Of a stretch of DNA of 64,000 nt, positions 54,063-62,118 are shown piece after piece (position 1 is the first letter of the stretch; each line of letters begins with the position of its first letter). The notes under the pieces were generated by a model, which ran no database searches, was not told the origin of the DNA, and saw only the letters and a program-made list of their open reading frames with translations. Made by a program: the position numbers and the translations under genes. The stretch is from Xanthomonas sp. DAR 34887 (lineage in GTDB: Bacteria > Pseudomonadota > Gammaproteobacteria > Xanthomonadales > Xanthomonadaceae): NCBI RefSeq assembly GCF_041245805.1, contig NZ_CP162490.1, positions 4,007,001 through 4,071,000 of the forward strand, written 5' to 3'.

Positions 54063-54071
54063 TATCGCGAA

Positions 54072-54770
54072 TTACTTCAGGGACAGCGAAGCCTGATCGA
54101 CGGTGACGCCCGGACCCATGGTCGAGCTCACCGAGATCTTCTGCAGGTAGGTGCCCTTCGAGGTCGCCGGCTTGGCCTTGACCAGATCCATCAGCAGCGC
54201 CTGCAGGTTGTTCTTCAGCGCGTCGTCTTCGAAGCTGGCCTTGCCGATGGTGCAGTGGATGATGCCGGCCTTGTCGGTGCGGTAGCGCACCTGACCCGAC
54301 TTGGCATTCTTAACCGCTTCAGCCGGATTGGCCGACACGGTGCCGACCTTCGGGTTCGGCATCAGGCCGCGCGGGCCCAGCAGCGTACCCAGCTTGCCGA
54401 CGACGCGCATCGCGTCCGGGGTGGCGATGACCACGTCGTAGTTCAGGTCGCCGGCCTGCATCTTCTCGGCCAGGTCGTCCATGCCGACGGCTTCGGCGCC
54501 AGCGGCCAGGGCTTCGTCAGCCTTGGCGCCGGCCGGGGCGAATACCGCCACGCGCACGCTCTTGCCGGTACCGGCCGGCAGCACGGTGGAACCGCGCACC
54601 TGCTGGTCGGACTTCTTGGCATCCACACCCAGGCGCACGGCCACGTCGACGGCTTCGACGAACTTGGCCTTGCTGGTGGACTTGATGATCTTCAGCGCTT
54701 CGTCGATCGAATACGCCTTGCCCGGCTGCACGGCAGCACGGATTGCTTTCTGTCGCTTGGTCTGTGCCAT
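54072..54770 (-). CDS. rplA: 50S ribosomal protein L1
   Basis: A 232-residue protein of the L1 stalk, which helps release E-site tRNA; in E. coli it represses the rplKA mRNA. [21 protein letters not shown]-like and [16 protein letters not shown] motifs are diagnostic. It lies 3 bp after rplK. Confidence 0.97.
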   Translation of the reverse strand: [232 protein letters not shown]

Positions 54771-54773
54771 CGC

Positions 54774-55202
54774 TTAACCCTCCACCGTCAGGCCCATGCT
54801 GCGGGCGGAACCCGCAATCGTACGCACCGCCGCTTCCAGCTCGGCTGCAGTCAGGTCGGCTTCCTTCGCCTTGGCGATCTCTTCGAGCTGCTTGCGGGTG
54901 ACCTTGCCCACCTTTTCGGTGTTCGGGCGCTTGGAACCGGAGGTGACGCCTGCGGCCTTCTTCAACAGCACGCTCGCGGGGGTGCTCTTGGTGATGAAGG
55001 TGAAGGTACGGTCCGAATAGGCCGTGATGATGACCGGAGTGGGCAGGCCCGGCTCCAGCTTCTGCGTGGCGGCATTGAACGCCTTGCAGAATTCCATGAT
55101 GTTCAGGCCGCGCTGACCCAGCGCAGGACCGACCGGCGGCGAGGGATTGGCCTGACCGGCCTTCACCTGCAGCTTGATGTAACCGACTACTTTCTTTGCC
55201 AT
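54774..55202 (-). CDS. rplK: 50S ribosomal protein L11
   Basis: A 142-residue GTPase-centre protein needed for RelA-dependent stringent response. MAKKVVGYIKLQVKAGQANPSPPVGPALGQRG is diagnostic, with the proline-rich switch. It leads rplKA(J)L-rpoBC and has its own promoter 153 bases upstream. Confidence 0.97.
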   Translation of the reverse strand: MAKKVVGYIKLQVKAGQANPSPPVGPALGQRGLNIMEFCKAFNAATQKLEPGLPTPVIITAYSDRTFTFITKSTPASVLLKKAAGVTSGSKRPNTEKVGKVTRKQLEEIAKAKEADLTAAELEAAVRTIAGSARSMGLTVEG

Positions 55203-55294
55203 TTCAGTGGTCTCCGGGTGCTAGCGCCCAATTGCAGGCTCCCCATCGCGACGGGAAAATCACGTGTCCCGCCATCACGTTTGAAGTGCGCAGA

Positions 55295-55314
55295 AAGCCG
55301 CCTCGCGGCGGCTT
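55295..55314 (-). terminator. Terminator-like hairpin in the rplK leader
   Basis: A perfect 8-bp stem, AAGCCGCC/GGCGGCTT with a 4-base loop, followed by TTCTG. It lies between the predicted rplK promoter and the gene, so attenuation of the rplK transcript is possible. Confidence 0.45.
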
Positions 55315-55354
55315 CCGGTCCTGCCAGGCGGCGAGCCTGGACAGCGAGCCGCGC

Positions 55355-55363
55355 AGTATAGCA
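55355..55363 (-). promoter_or_regulatory. Extended -10 promoter of rplK
   Basis: Minus-strand TGCTATACT, with -10 at 55355-55360 and the TG extension at 55362-55363, in the 199-bp nusG-rplK gap. No good -35 is seen. Confidence 0.6.
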
Positions 55364-55401
55364 GAGATTTTGGCGTCCGGCGCAGCTGCGCCGGCGCGGG
55401 C

Positions 55402-55959
55402 TCAGGCCTTCTCGACCTGGCCGAATTCCAGCTCCACCGGGGTGGACCGGCCGAAGATCAGCACCGCAACGCGCAGGCGACTCTTCTCGTAGTTGACTTC
55501 CTCGACCACGCCGTTGAAGTCGTTGAACGGACCATCGGTGACGCGGACCATCTGACCCGGCTCGAACAGCACCTTCGGACGCGGCTTCTCCACGCCATCC
55601 TGAACGCGCTGCAGGATCGCATCGGCCTCTTCGTCGCGGATCGGCAGCGGACGATCGGCGGTGCCGCCGATGAACCCCATGACCTTCGGGGTTTCCTTGA
55701 CCAGATGCCAGCTTTCGTTGTCGATGCGCGGGATGCCGCCTTCCTCGTGGGTCTCGATCTGCACCAGCACGTAGCCCGGGAAGAACTTGCGCTCGGAACG
55801 GCGCTTCTGGCCGGAGCGCATTTCGATCACTTCCTCGGTCGGCACCAGCACGTCGCCGAAGCGCTCCTGCATCTCGTCACGCGCAATGCGGTCGCGCAGC
55901 GCTTGGGCCACGGACTTCTCGAAGCCTGAATAGGCGTGAACGACATACCAACGCTTCAC
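55402..55959 (-). CDS. nusG: Transcription factor NusG
   Basis: A 185-residue elongation factor. The N-terminal NGN domain (MKRWYVVHAYSGFEKSVAQALRDRI) binds the polymerase clamp; the C-terminal KOW domain (EPGQMVRVTDGPFNDFNGVVEEV) binds S10/NusE or Rho. It lies 13 bp after secE, the usual pairing. Confidence 0.97.
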   Translation of the reverse strand: MKRWYVVHAYSGFEKSVAQALRDRIARDEMQERFGDVLVPTEEVIEMRSGQKRRSERKFFPGYVLVQIETHEEGGIPRIDNESWHLVKETPKVMGFIGGTADRPLPIRDEEADAILQRVQDGVEKPRPKVLFEPGQMVRVTDGPFNDFNGVVEEVNYEKSRLRVAVLIFGRSTPVELEFGQVEKA

Positions 55960-55972
55960 TGCTGCACTCTCC

Positions 55973-56386
55973 TCAACGACTCACGAACCACTGCATCAGC
56001 TTCTGGATCAGGAAATCGAACCCGCCCAGCAGCAGACTCAGAATGATCACCACCACGATCACGACCCAGGTGGTGCGGATCGCTTCCTGACGGGTCGGCC
56101 AGACCACCTTGCGCAGTTCGAACCGGGACTCGGACACGAACTCGCGGGCTTCGCGCCCCTTGACGGTCAGCAGGAACACCGCAGCGCCGGCGACCAGGCC
56201 GACGATGACCGCCAGGCCACGCAACGGACCGGACCAGCTTCCCAACTGCGTCGCACGACTCGGCTCGCCGAACCAGAACCAGACAAACAGGCCCGCGACC
56301 ACCAGCAGCGCAGCGATGACGTACTTGACGATATCGCCACCGGAGGAAGCGGTGGTGCCTTTGGAATGCTCGATCTTGCTGTTCAT
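55973..56386 (-). CDS. secE: Preprotein translocase subunit SecE
   Basis: A 137-residue SecE of the three-helix gamma-proteobacterial type: helices at about 20-40, 51-72 and 108-130. The conserved cytoplasmic amphipathic helix ESRFELRKVVWPTRQEAIRTT precedes the last helix and clamps SecY. Confidence 0.95.
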   Translation of the reverse strand: MNSKIEHSKGTTASSGGDIVKYVIAALLVVAGLFVWFWFGEPSRATQLGSWSGPLRGLAVIVGLVAGAAVFLLTVKGREAREFVSESRFELRKVVWPTRQEAIRTTWVVIVVVIILSLLLGGFDFLIQKLMQWFVSR

Positions 56387-56436
56387 CCGACTCTTGCGGC
56401 TATGCGACCAAGGTCACTGGATAGGGTGCGGCAGAT

Positions 56437-56512
<76 letters not shown>

Positions 56513-56541
56513 ATGAAGAACGACTGCACTTCCCTTAGACG

Positions 56542-56577
56542 GCGAAGGCGGACCGAAGGTTCCGGCCCGCCCTTCGC
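56542..56577 (-). terminator. Hairpin downstream of tuf copy 2
   Basis: GCGAAGGGCGG facing CCGCCTTCGC in the transcript, a 10-bp stem with one bulge and a 15-base loop, before tRNA-Trp. It is the counterpart of the tuf1 terminator but lacks a good T-run. Confidence 0.4.
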
Positions 56578-56614
56578 TGAACCCGACGACCGAAGCCGCC
56601 TGCACATCGTCAAA

Positions 56615-56638
56615 CTGCGGCGACCGAGGTCGCCGCAG
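56615..56638 (-). other. Hairpin shared by both tuf 3' ends, copy 2
   Basis: Same 10-bp stem and loop as at 39237-39260, in the part of the 3' flank that is identical between the two tuf loci. Confidence 0.7.
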
Positions 56639-56644
56639 CGGGCA

Positions 56645-57835
56645 TTACTTGATGATCTTAGCCACCACGCCGGCGCCGACGGTGCGGCCGCCTTCGCGGA
56701 TCGCGAAACGCAGGCCTTCGTCCATCGCCACCGGGTTGATCAGCGTGACCACCATCTTCACGTTGTCGCCCGGCATCACCATCTCCACGCCTTCCGGCAG
56801 CTGGCACGCGCCAGTGATGTCGGTGGTGCGGAAGTAGAACTGCGGACGGTAGCCCTTGAAGAACGGGGTGTGACGGCCGCCCTCGTCCTTCGACAGCACG
56901 TACACCTCGGCTTCGAACTCGGTGTGCGGCTTGATCGAACCCGGCTTGCACAGCACCTGGCCGCGCTCCACGTCGTCACGCTTGGTGCCGCGCAGCAGCA
57001 GACCGGCGTTGTCGCCCGCCTGGCCCTGGTCCAGCAGCTTGCGGAACATTTCCACGCCCGTGACCGTGGTCTTCTGCGTGGCGCGGATGCCGACGATTTC
57101 GATTTCGTCGCCCACCTTGATCACGCCGCGCTCGATACGACCGGTCACCACGGTGCCGCGGCCCGAAATCGAGAACACGTCTTCCACCGGCATCAGGAAC
57201 GGCTTGTCCACGTCGCGCTGCGGCTCCGGGATGAACGTATCCAGCGCGTCCACCAGCTTCAGGATCGCCGGCACGCCGATCTCGCTCTGGTCGCCGTCCA
57301 GCGCCAGACGCGCCGAACCATGGATGATCGGGGTGTCGTCGCCCGGGAAGTCGTACTTGCTCAGCAGCTCGCGCACTTCCATCTCGACCAGCTCGAGCAG
57401 CTCGGCGTCGTCGACCATGTCGGCCTTGTTCAGGAACACCACAATGTGCGGCACGCCGACCTGGCGCGACAGCAGGATGTGCTCGCGGGTCTGCGGCATC
57501 GGGCCGTCAGCGGCCGAGCACACCAGGATCGCGCCGTCCATCTGCGCCGCACCGGTGATCATGTTCTTCACGTAGTCCGCGTGGCCCGGGCAATCGACGT
57601 GCGCGTAGTGGCGCGTCGGCGATTCGTATTCCACGTGGGCGGTCGAGATCGTGATGCCACGCGCCTTCTCTTCCGGCGCCGCGTCGATCGCGTCGTACGC
57701 CTTGAACTCGCCGCCGAAGCGCTCTGCGCCGATCTTGGTCAGCGCCGCGGTCAGCGTGGTCTTGCCGTGGTCGACGTGACCGATGGTGCCGACGTTGACG
57801 TGCGGCTTGGTGCGCTCGAACTTACCCTTGGCCAT
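56645..57835 (-). CDS. tuf: Elongation factor Tu, copy 2 (tRNA-linked)
   Basis: A 396-residue EF-Tu, protein-identical to copy 1. It is co-transcribed with tRNA-Tyr, tRNA-Gly and tRNA-Thr upstream and tRNA-Trp downstream, like E. coli tufB. The duplicated block is 56570-57835 and ends at the ATG, so each copy keeps its own leader. Confidence 0.98.
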   Translation of the reverse strand: MAKGKFERTKPHVNVGTIGHVDHGKTTLTAALTKIGAERFGGEFKAYDAIDAAPEEKARGITISTAHVEYESPTRHYAHVDCPGHADYVKNMITGAAQMDGAILVCSAADGPMPQTREHILLSRQVGVPHIVVFLNKADMVDDAELLELVEMEVRELLSKYDFPGDDTPIIHGSARLALDGDQSEIGVPAILKLVDALDTFIPEPQRDVDKPFLMPVEDVFSISGRGTVVTGRIERGVIKVGDEIEIVGIRATQKTTVTGVEMFRKLLDQGQAGDNAGLLLRGTKRDDVERGQVLCKPGSIKPHTEFEAEVYVLSKDEGGRHTPFFKGYRPQFYFRTTDITGACQLPEGVEMVMPGDNVKMVVTLINPVAMDEGLRFAIREGGRTVGAGVVAKIIK

Positions 57836-57880
57836 GGCTGCTTCTTCTCGGTGATCGTAGAAAGATTTGGAGACTGAATA

Positions 57881-57956
57881 TGGTGCTCACGAAAGGAATC
57901 GAACCTTCGACCTCCTCCTTACCAAGGAGGTGCTCTACCGACTGAGCTACGTGAGC
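57881..57956 (-). tRNA. tRNA-Thr (GGT)
   Basis: A 76-base tRNA with encoded CCA: acceptor GCTCACG, anticodon arm CCTCC-TTGGTAA-GGAGG with anticodon GGT, T-arm AGGTTCGATTC. Precedes tuf copy 2 by 45 bases. Confidence 0.97.
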
Positions 57957-57986
57957 GTAGTTCTATTGTGACACAAGCGCGTTCAA

Positions 57987-58060
57987 TGGAGCGGGAGACG
58001 GGAATCGAACCCGCACCATCAGCTTGGAAGGCTGAGGTTCTACCGTTGAACTACTCCCGC
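57987..58060 (-). tRNA. tRNA-Gly (TCC)
   Basis: A 74-base tRNA with encoded CCA: acceptor GCGGGAG, anticodon loop CTTCCAA (TCC) on a TCAGC/GCTGA stem, T-arm GGGTTCGATTC. Confidence 0.97.
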
Positions 58061-58092
58061 TACGGGATGACGCACTGCCACAACAAAAAAAC

Positions 58093-58178
58093 TGGTGGAG
58101 GGAGGTGGATTCGAACCACCGAAGGCGTAAGCCAGCAGATTTACAGTCTGCCCCCGTTGGCCGCTTGGGTATCCCTCC
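58093..58178 (-). tRNA. tRNA-Tyr (GTA)
   Basis: An 86-base class II tRNA with a long variable arm and encoded CCA: acceptor GGAGGGA, anticodon GTA in CTGTAAATC, T-arm GGTTCGAATCC. First gene of the tRNA-tuf operon. Confidence 0.97.
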
Positions 58179-58237
58179 AGCTACCCGTCCCGACTAGGCC
58201 GCGAGGCCGAAATCAGTCCGGGGTGAAACAGCCCGCT

Positions 58238-58266
58238 ATTCTTCCCTGACATCCCTGCCTTGTCAA
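58238..58266 (-). promoter_or_regulatory. Promoter of tRNA-Tyr-Gly-Thr-tuf operon
   Basis: Minus-strand consensus TTGACA (58261-58266), 17-bp spacer, AAGAAT (58238-58243), then GC-rich AGCGGGC as discriminator, typical of stringently controlled stable-RNA promoters. Start about 50 bases before tRNA-Tyr. Confidence 0.8.
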
Positions 58267-58294
58267 CAGTATTTTGACGCGATGTCGCAGGAAA

Positions 58295-58307
58295 CGCGCA
58301 CTGCGCG
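58295..58307 (-). terminator. Possible terminator of ychF
   Basis: A 5-bp CGCGC/GCGCG stem with a 3-base loop, followed by TTTCCTG, 40 bases past ychF and just ahead of the tRNA promoter. Short, hence low confidence. Confidence 0.35.
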
Positions 58308-58346
58308 CGCCGCGCCCGCGGCACGCCGCGAACGCATGCATGCGGA

Positions 58347-59438
58347 TCAGACATTGAAGCGGAAATGCAGCACGTCGCCTTCCTGCACGCGGTATTCCTT
58401 GCCCTCCAGGCGCAGCCGCCCGGCCTCGCGCGCGCCGGCCTCGCCCTTGTACTTGATGAAGTCGTCGTAGGCGATGGTTTCGGCGCGGATGAAGCCCTTC
58501 TCGAAATCGGTGTGGATCACCGCAGCGGCCTGCGGCGCGGTCGATCCGGCCTTCACCGTCCACGCGCGCACTTCCTTGACCCCGGCGGTGAAATAGGTCT
58601 GCAGCCCGAGCAGCGAATACGCCGCGCGGATCACCCGGTTCAAGCCCGGCTCGGCCAGGCCCAGGTCGGCCAGGAAGGTGTCGCGATCGGCGTCGTCCAG
58701 CTGCGACAGCTCTTCCTCAATCGCCGCCGACACCGGCACCACTTCGGCACCCTCGGCGGCGGCGCGCGCGCGCACCGCATCCAGGTGCGGGTTGTTCTCG
58801 AACCCGTCCTCGAGCACGTTGGCGATGTACATCACCGGCTTGAGCGTGAGCAGGAACAGATCGCGCACCAGCGCCTTCTCTTCCTCGTCCAGGCCCACGC
58901 TGCGCCCGGCCTTGCCGTCGGCCAGCGCGGCCTGCAACTTGGCCAGCACCGGCTTGCGCGCGGCCGCGTCCTTGTCGCCGCCCTTGGCGCTGCGCTCGGC
59001 GCGGTTCAAGGCCTTCTCGACGCTGTCCAGATCGGCCAGGGCCAGCTCGGTATCGATGGTCTCGATGTCCGAGATCGGATCGACCTTGTTGTTGACGTGG
59101 ATGACGTCGGCGTTCTCGAAGCAACGCACCACGTGGGTGATCGCATCGACCTCGCGGATGTGCGCCAGGAACTTGTTGCCCAGGCCCTCGCCGCTGGCCG
59201 CGCCGGCGACCAGGCCGGCGATGTCGACGAACTCGACCGCGGTCGGCACGACCTTCTGCGGATTGATGATCTTGGACAGCTCGCCCAGCCGCGGATCCGG
59301 CACCGGCACCACGCCGACGTTGGGCTCGATGGTGCAGAACGGGAAGTTGGCCGCAGCGATGCCCGCCTTGGTCAGCGCATTGAACAGAGTCGACTTGCCG
59401 ACGTTGGGCAGGCCGACGATGCCGCATTTGATGCCCAT
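58347..59438 (-). CDS. ychF: Ribosome-binding ATPase YchF (OLA1 family)
   Basis: A 363-residue Obg-family protein: G1 GLPNVGKST (8-16) and DIAGLVAGAASGEGLGNKF (G3). The G4 position reads NVLED in place of NKxD, the change that gives YchF its ATP preference. A coiled-coil insertion and a C-terminal TGS domain (about 279-362) follow. Role in translation under stress. It is last in lolB-ispE-tRNA-prs-rplY-pth-ychF. Confidence 0.96.
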   Translation of the reverse strand: MGIKCGIVGLPNVGKSTLFNALTKAGIAAANFPFCTIEPNVGVVPVPDPRLGELSKIINPQKVVPTAVEFVDIAGLVAGAASGEGLGNKFLAHIREVDAITHVVRCFENADVIHVNNKVDPISDIETIDTELALADLDSVEKALNRAERSAKGGDKDAAARKPVLAKLQAALADGKAGRSVGLDEEEKALVRDLFLLTLKPVMYIANVLEDGFENNPHLDAVRARAAAEGAEVVPVSAAIEEELSQLDDADRDTFLADLGLAEPGLNRVIRAAYSLLGLQTYFTAGVKEVRAWTVKAGSTAPQAAAVIHTDFEKGFIRAETIAYDDFIKYKGEAGAREAGRLRLEGKEYRVQEGDVLHFRFNV

Positions 59439-59448
59439 GGTTCACTTC

Positions 59449-59523
59449 CGGGATTTGGGATTCGGGATTGGAGATTCGCTAAGCCGCACGCCTGCGAATC
59501 CCCAATCCCCAATCACGAATCCC
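59449..59523. repeat. Heptamer inverted-repeat element 5 (pth-ychF gap)
   Basis: The left arm is CGGGATTTGGGATTCGGGAT continuing to 59478; the right arm, from 59495, has AATCCCC repeats. The right arm runs into pth and supplies its last codons and stop (59513). Confidence 0.8.
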
Positions 59524-60097
59524 TGCTCGTATGCAGCCGCTTCATCGCCTCGTTGAAATCGCCCTGCACCGCCAGCGGCAGCACCGCGATGGCGTCGTCG
59601 ATGGCGCGGTCGATCAGGATCTGGTCGTCCTTGCCGGCACGTCCCAGCACCCAGGGGACGACCTTGTCCTTGTGGCCGGGATGGCCGATGCCGATGCGCA
59701 GCCGATGGAAACCGGCATGCCCGAGCAGGCGGATGGTGTCGCGCAAACCGTTCTGTCCGCCATGGCCGCCGTCGAACTTGAGCCGCGCCGTGCCCGGCGC
59801 CAGATCCAGCTCATCGTGCGCCAGCAGCGCCTGCGCCGGTTCGATCTTCCAGTAGCGCAACGCGGCGGTCACCGACTTGCCGCTGAGATTCATGAAGGTG
59901 GCCGGCTTCAGCAGCCACAGCGACTGCCCGGCCACATCGACCTTGGCGGTTTCGCCGTACAGCTTGGCGTCCACGCTCCAGCGCGCGCCGGCCCGCTCGG
60001 CCAATTGTTCGACAAAACGAAACCCGGCGTTGTGCCGGGTGTTCGCGTGTTCGGCTCCGGGATTACCCAGACCGACGATCAGACGCAGACCAGTCAT
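59513..60097 (-). CDS. pth: Peptidyl-tRNA hydrolase
   Basis: A 194-residue Pth of normal length, which releases stalled peptidyl-tRNA. VGLGNPGAEHANTRHNAGF contains Asn12 and the catalytic His22; FMNLSGKSV and HDELDLAPG with the catalytic Asp follow, then FDGGHGGQNGLRD with its His and Asn. The last residues (RDS) and the stop codon are encoded by the arm of a heptamer repeat element, so the C-terminus seems to have been rewritten by that insertion. Confidence 0.96.
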   Translation of the reverse strand: MTGLRLIVGLGNPGAEHANTRHNAGFRFVEQLAERAGARWSVDAKLYGETAKVDVAGQSLWLLKPATFMNLSGKSVTAALRYWKIEPAQALLAHDELDLAPGTARLKFDGGHGGQNGLRDTIRLLGHAGFHRLRIGIGHPGHKDKVVPWVLGRAGKDDQILIDRAIDDAIAVLPLAVQGDFNEAMKRLHTSRDS

Positions 60098-60151
60098 GCC
60101 GCAGCATCGCCGCAGCGCCCGGACCGCACGGGCCGGGCGCTGCGCAGGCGA

Positions 60152-60799
60152 TTACTTGCCGTCCTTCTTCGCCGGCTCGGCCGCGGCCGGAGCATCGGTC
60201 GCTTCCGGTTCGGCTTCGACACGGCCGTGCTTGGCGATGACCACCGCCACGTCGTGCTCCTTGCCCAGCTTCAGCTCCGGCAGCTCGACGCCGGCCGGCA
60301 GCTTCAGGTCGGACAGGTGGATCACGTCGCCGACGGACAGCGCGGACAGGTCGACTTCGACGAACTCCGGCAGGTCCTTCGGCAGGCACACGACCTGAAT
60401 CTCGTTCAGCTCGTGGGTGACGACCACTTCGGCCGACTTGCCGGCCGGCGACACGTCCTCGTTGAGGAAGTGCAGCGGCACCGACGCGTGCAGCGCCTCG
60501 TTGTCGTTCACGCGCTGGAAGTCGATGTGCATGATCAGCTGCTTGAACGGGTGGCGCTGCATATCGCGCAGCAGCACCTTCTGCACGTCGCCGTTCAGGC
60601 TCAGGCTGAGGATCGACGAGTAGAACCAGTCGTTCTGGCTGGCGAGCCAGACTTCGTTGTGGTTGAGCTCGATGTTGACCGGCTTCAGGTCGCCACCGTA
60701 GACGATGGCGGGGATCAGGCCGTCGCGACGGAGGCGGCGGCTCGCACCCTTACCCTCGACCTCGCGGCGCTGAACCTTGATTTCATGCGTGGTTGCCAT
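60152..60799 (-). CDS. rplY: 50S ribosomal protein L25/general stress protein Ctc
   Basis: A 215-residue Ctc-type L25. The N-terminal 5S-rRNA-binding domain (about 5-95) begins HEIKVQRREVEGKGASRRLRR; the C-terminal TL5 domain (about 100-190) is followed by an Ala/Glu/Lys tail. E. coli L25 is only the N-terminal domain. It lies between prs and pth, the standard place. Confidence 0.95.
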   Translation of the reverse strand: MATTHEIKVQRREVEGKGASRRLRRDGLIPAIVYGGDLKPVNIELNHNEVWLASQNDWFYSSILSLSLNGDVQKVLLRDMQRHPFKQLIMHIDFQRVNDNEALHASVPLHFLNEDVSPAGKSAEVVVTHELNEIQVVCLPKDLPEFVEVDLSALSVGDVIHLSDLKLPAGVELPELKLGKEHDVAVVIAKHGRVEAEPEATDAPAAAEPAKKDGK

Positions 60800-60824
60800 T
60801 TGCGTTTACTACCTTGGTTGAATG

Positions 60825-60842
60825 AACCGCCTCGCGGCGGTT
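60825..60842. other. Hairpin in the prs-rplY gap
   Basis: A perfect 7-bp stem (AACCGCC/GGCGGTT, TCGC loop), with a T-run on the plus strand only. Similar in sequence to the rplK-leader hairpin at 55295. Confidence 0.4.
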
Positions 60843-60882
60843 TTGAGGACTCTTCCGCGACCAGAAGAGTCTGTGTGGAGCA

Positions 60883-60958
60883 GGGATTGGGGATTCGGGA
60901 TTGGGGATTCGCAGAGCAAGCGCCGTTGCAAATCCCCAATCCCGAATCTCCAATCCCC
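60883..60958. repeat. Heptamer inverted-repeat element 6 (prs-rplY gap)
   Basis: The best-preserved copy. The left arm is four tandem heptamers (GGGATTGGGGATTCGGGATT and one more unit, to 60911). The right arm (about 60930-60958) is the complement with few mismatches. The left arm has four runs of three or more G spaced by 3-4 bases, a G-quadruplex pattern. Confidence 0.85.
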
Positions 60959-60967
60959 GCCCTTGAA

Positions 60968-61927
60968 TCAATCGACGTACAACGAACTCACCGACTCGCC
61001 GAAGGCGATGCGGCGAATGGTTTCGGCCAGCAGCTCGGCGACGCTGAGCTGGCGGATCTTGCTGCAGCCGCGCGCGGCGTCGGACAACGGAATCGTGTCG
61101 GTGACGACCAGCTCGTCGAGCTGCGAATTGGTGATGTTGCTGACCGCCGGGCCGGACAGCACCGGGTGGGTGCAATACGCGGCCACCTTCAGCGCGCCCT
61201 GCGCCTTCAGCGCGGCCGCCGCGGCGCACAGGGTGCCGGCGGTGTCGACGATGTCGTCGACCAGCACGCAGGTCTTGCCCTCGACGTCGCCGATGATGTT
61301 CATCACCGTGGACACGTTGGCGCGCGGGCGGCGCTTGTCGATGATCGCCAGGTCGGCGTCGTCCAGGCGCTTGGCCACGGCGCGGGCGCGGACCACGCCG
61401 CCCACGTCCGGCGACACCACGATCAGGTTGTCGGTGCCGTAGGCGCGCCAGATATCGGCCAGCAGCAGCGGCGAGGCGTAGACGTTGTCGACCGGGATGT
61501 CGAAGAAGCCCTGGATCTGGTCGGCGTGCAGGTCCACGGTCAGCACGCGGTCGGCATTGACCGCGGTGAACATCTTCGCCGCGACCTTGGCGGTGATCGG
61601 CACGCGCGAGGAGCGCATGCGCCGGTCCTGCCGCGAGTAGCCGAAGTACGGCACCACCGCGGTGACGCTGGCGGCGCTGGCGCGCTTGAGCGCGTCGATG
61701 ATCACCAACAGCTCCATCAGGTTTTCCGCGCTGGGCGCGCCGGTCGGCTGGATCACGAACACTTCCTGCCGGCGCACGTTCTCCTCGATCTCCACCTGCA
61801 CTTCGCCATCGGAGAAGCGCGACACCATCGCCTTGCCCGGACGCACCCCCAGCTCCTTGCAGATGCTCTTGGCAAGCGGCTTGTTGGCGTTGCCGGAGAA
61901 CACCAGCAGGTTACGTTGATCTTGCAT
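60968..61927 (-). CDS. prs: Ribose-phosphate pyrophosphokinase
   Basis: A 319-residue PRPP synthase, making PRPP from ribose 5-phosphate and ATP for purine, pyrimidine, histidine and tryptophan pathways. LLVFSGNANKPLAKSI begins it; RQDRRMRSSRVPITAK, VDLHADQIQGFFDIPVDN and the PRPP-binding VLVDDIVDTAGTL are intact. The start is fixed at 61927 (MQDQRNLLVFSG). It follows tRNA-Gln after a gap with two near-identical repeats. Confidence 0.97.
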   Translation of the reverse strand: MQDQRNLLVFSGNANKPLAKSICKELGVRPGKAMVSRFSDGEVQVEIEENVRRQEVFVIQPTGAPSAENLMELLVIIDALKRASAASVTAVVPYFGYSRQDRRMRSSRVPITAKVAAKMFTAVNADRVLTVDLHADQIQGFFDIPVDNVYASPLLLADIWRAYGTDNLIVVSPDVGGVVRARAVAKRLDDADLAIIDKRRPRANVSTVMNIIGDVEGKTCVLVDDIVDTAGTLCAAAAALKAQGALKVAAYCTHPVLSGPAVSNITNSQLDELVVTDTIPLSDAARGCSKIRQLSVAELLAETIRRIAFGESVSSLYVD

Positions 61928-62018
61928 GAGAGTGTCTCGGGCGGCGGCGGCGGCAAAGAACTGCGGAACGAAAGAAACAGCATGAATCGGAAAGCCAGGC
62001 GGAGCGACGCTTCTGCCT

Positions 62019-62064
62019 GTTGAACCCCCGCACATGGATGTGCGGGCTCTTGCGAGGGACTCGC
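62019..62064. repeat. 46-bp direct repeat, unit 1
   Basis: Unit with an internal hairpin CCCGCACATGGATGTGCGGG. It is 3 bp from the second unit at 62068, with three mismatches between them. It lies between tRNA-Gln and prs. Confidence 0.85.
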
Positions 62065-62067
62065 CCC

Positions 62068-62113
62068 GTTGACCCCCCGCACATGAATGTGCGGGCTTTT
62101 GCGAGGGACTCGC
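62068..62113. repeat. 46-bp direct repeat, unit 2
   Basis: Unit with hairpin CCCGCACATGAATGTGCGGG followed by CTTTTGCG. The copy ends 5 bases before the CCA end of tRNA-Gln. Confidence 0.85.
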
Positions 62114-62118
62114 ATAAT

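Larger units (their letters stand above)
53583..54071 (-). promoter_or_regulatory. rplA-rplJ gap: rplJ leader region
   Basis: No gene is seen in this 489-base gap. It holds a GC-rich 9-bp hairpin with one wobble (54035-54062) ten bases past rplA, a GTCCCC/GGGGAC stem at 53875-53888, and heptamer element 4 (53603-53684). The rplJ leader is the known site of L10 feedback in E. coli; the counterpart here is inferred from position only. Confidence 0.5.

Noticed and set aside
60883..60958. CRISPR array
   Set aside because: The repeats are 7-base tandem units in inverted arms, not regularly spaced 28-37-base direct repeats; no cas genes are nearby.
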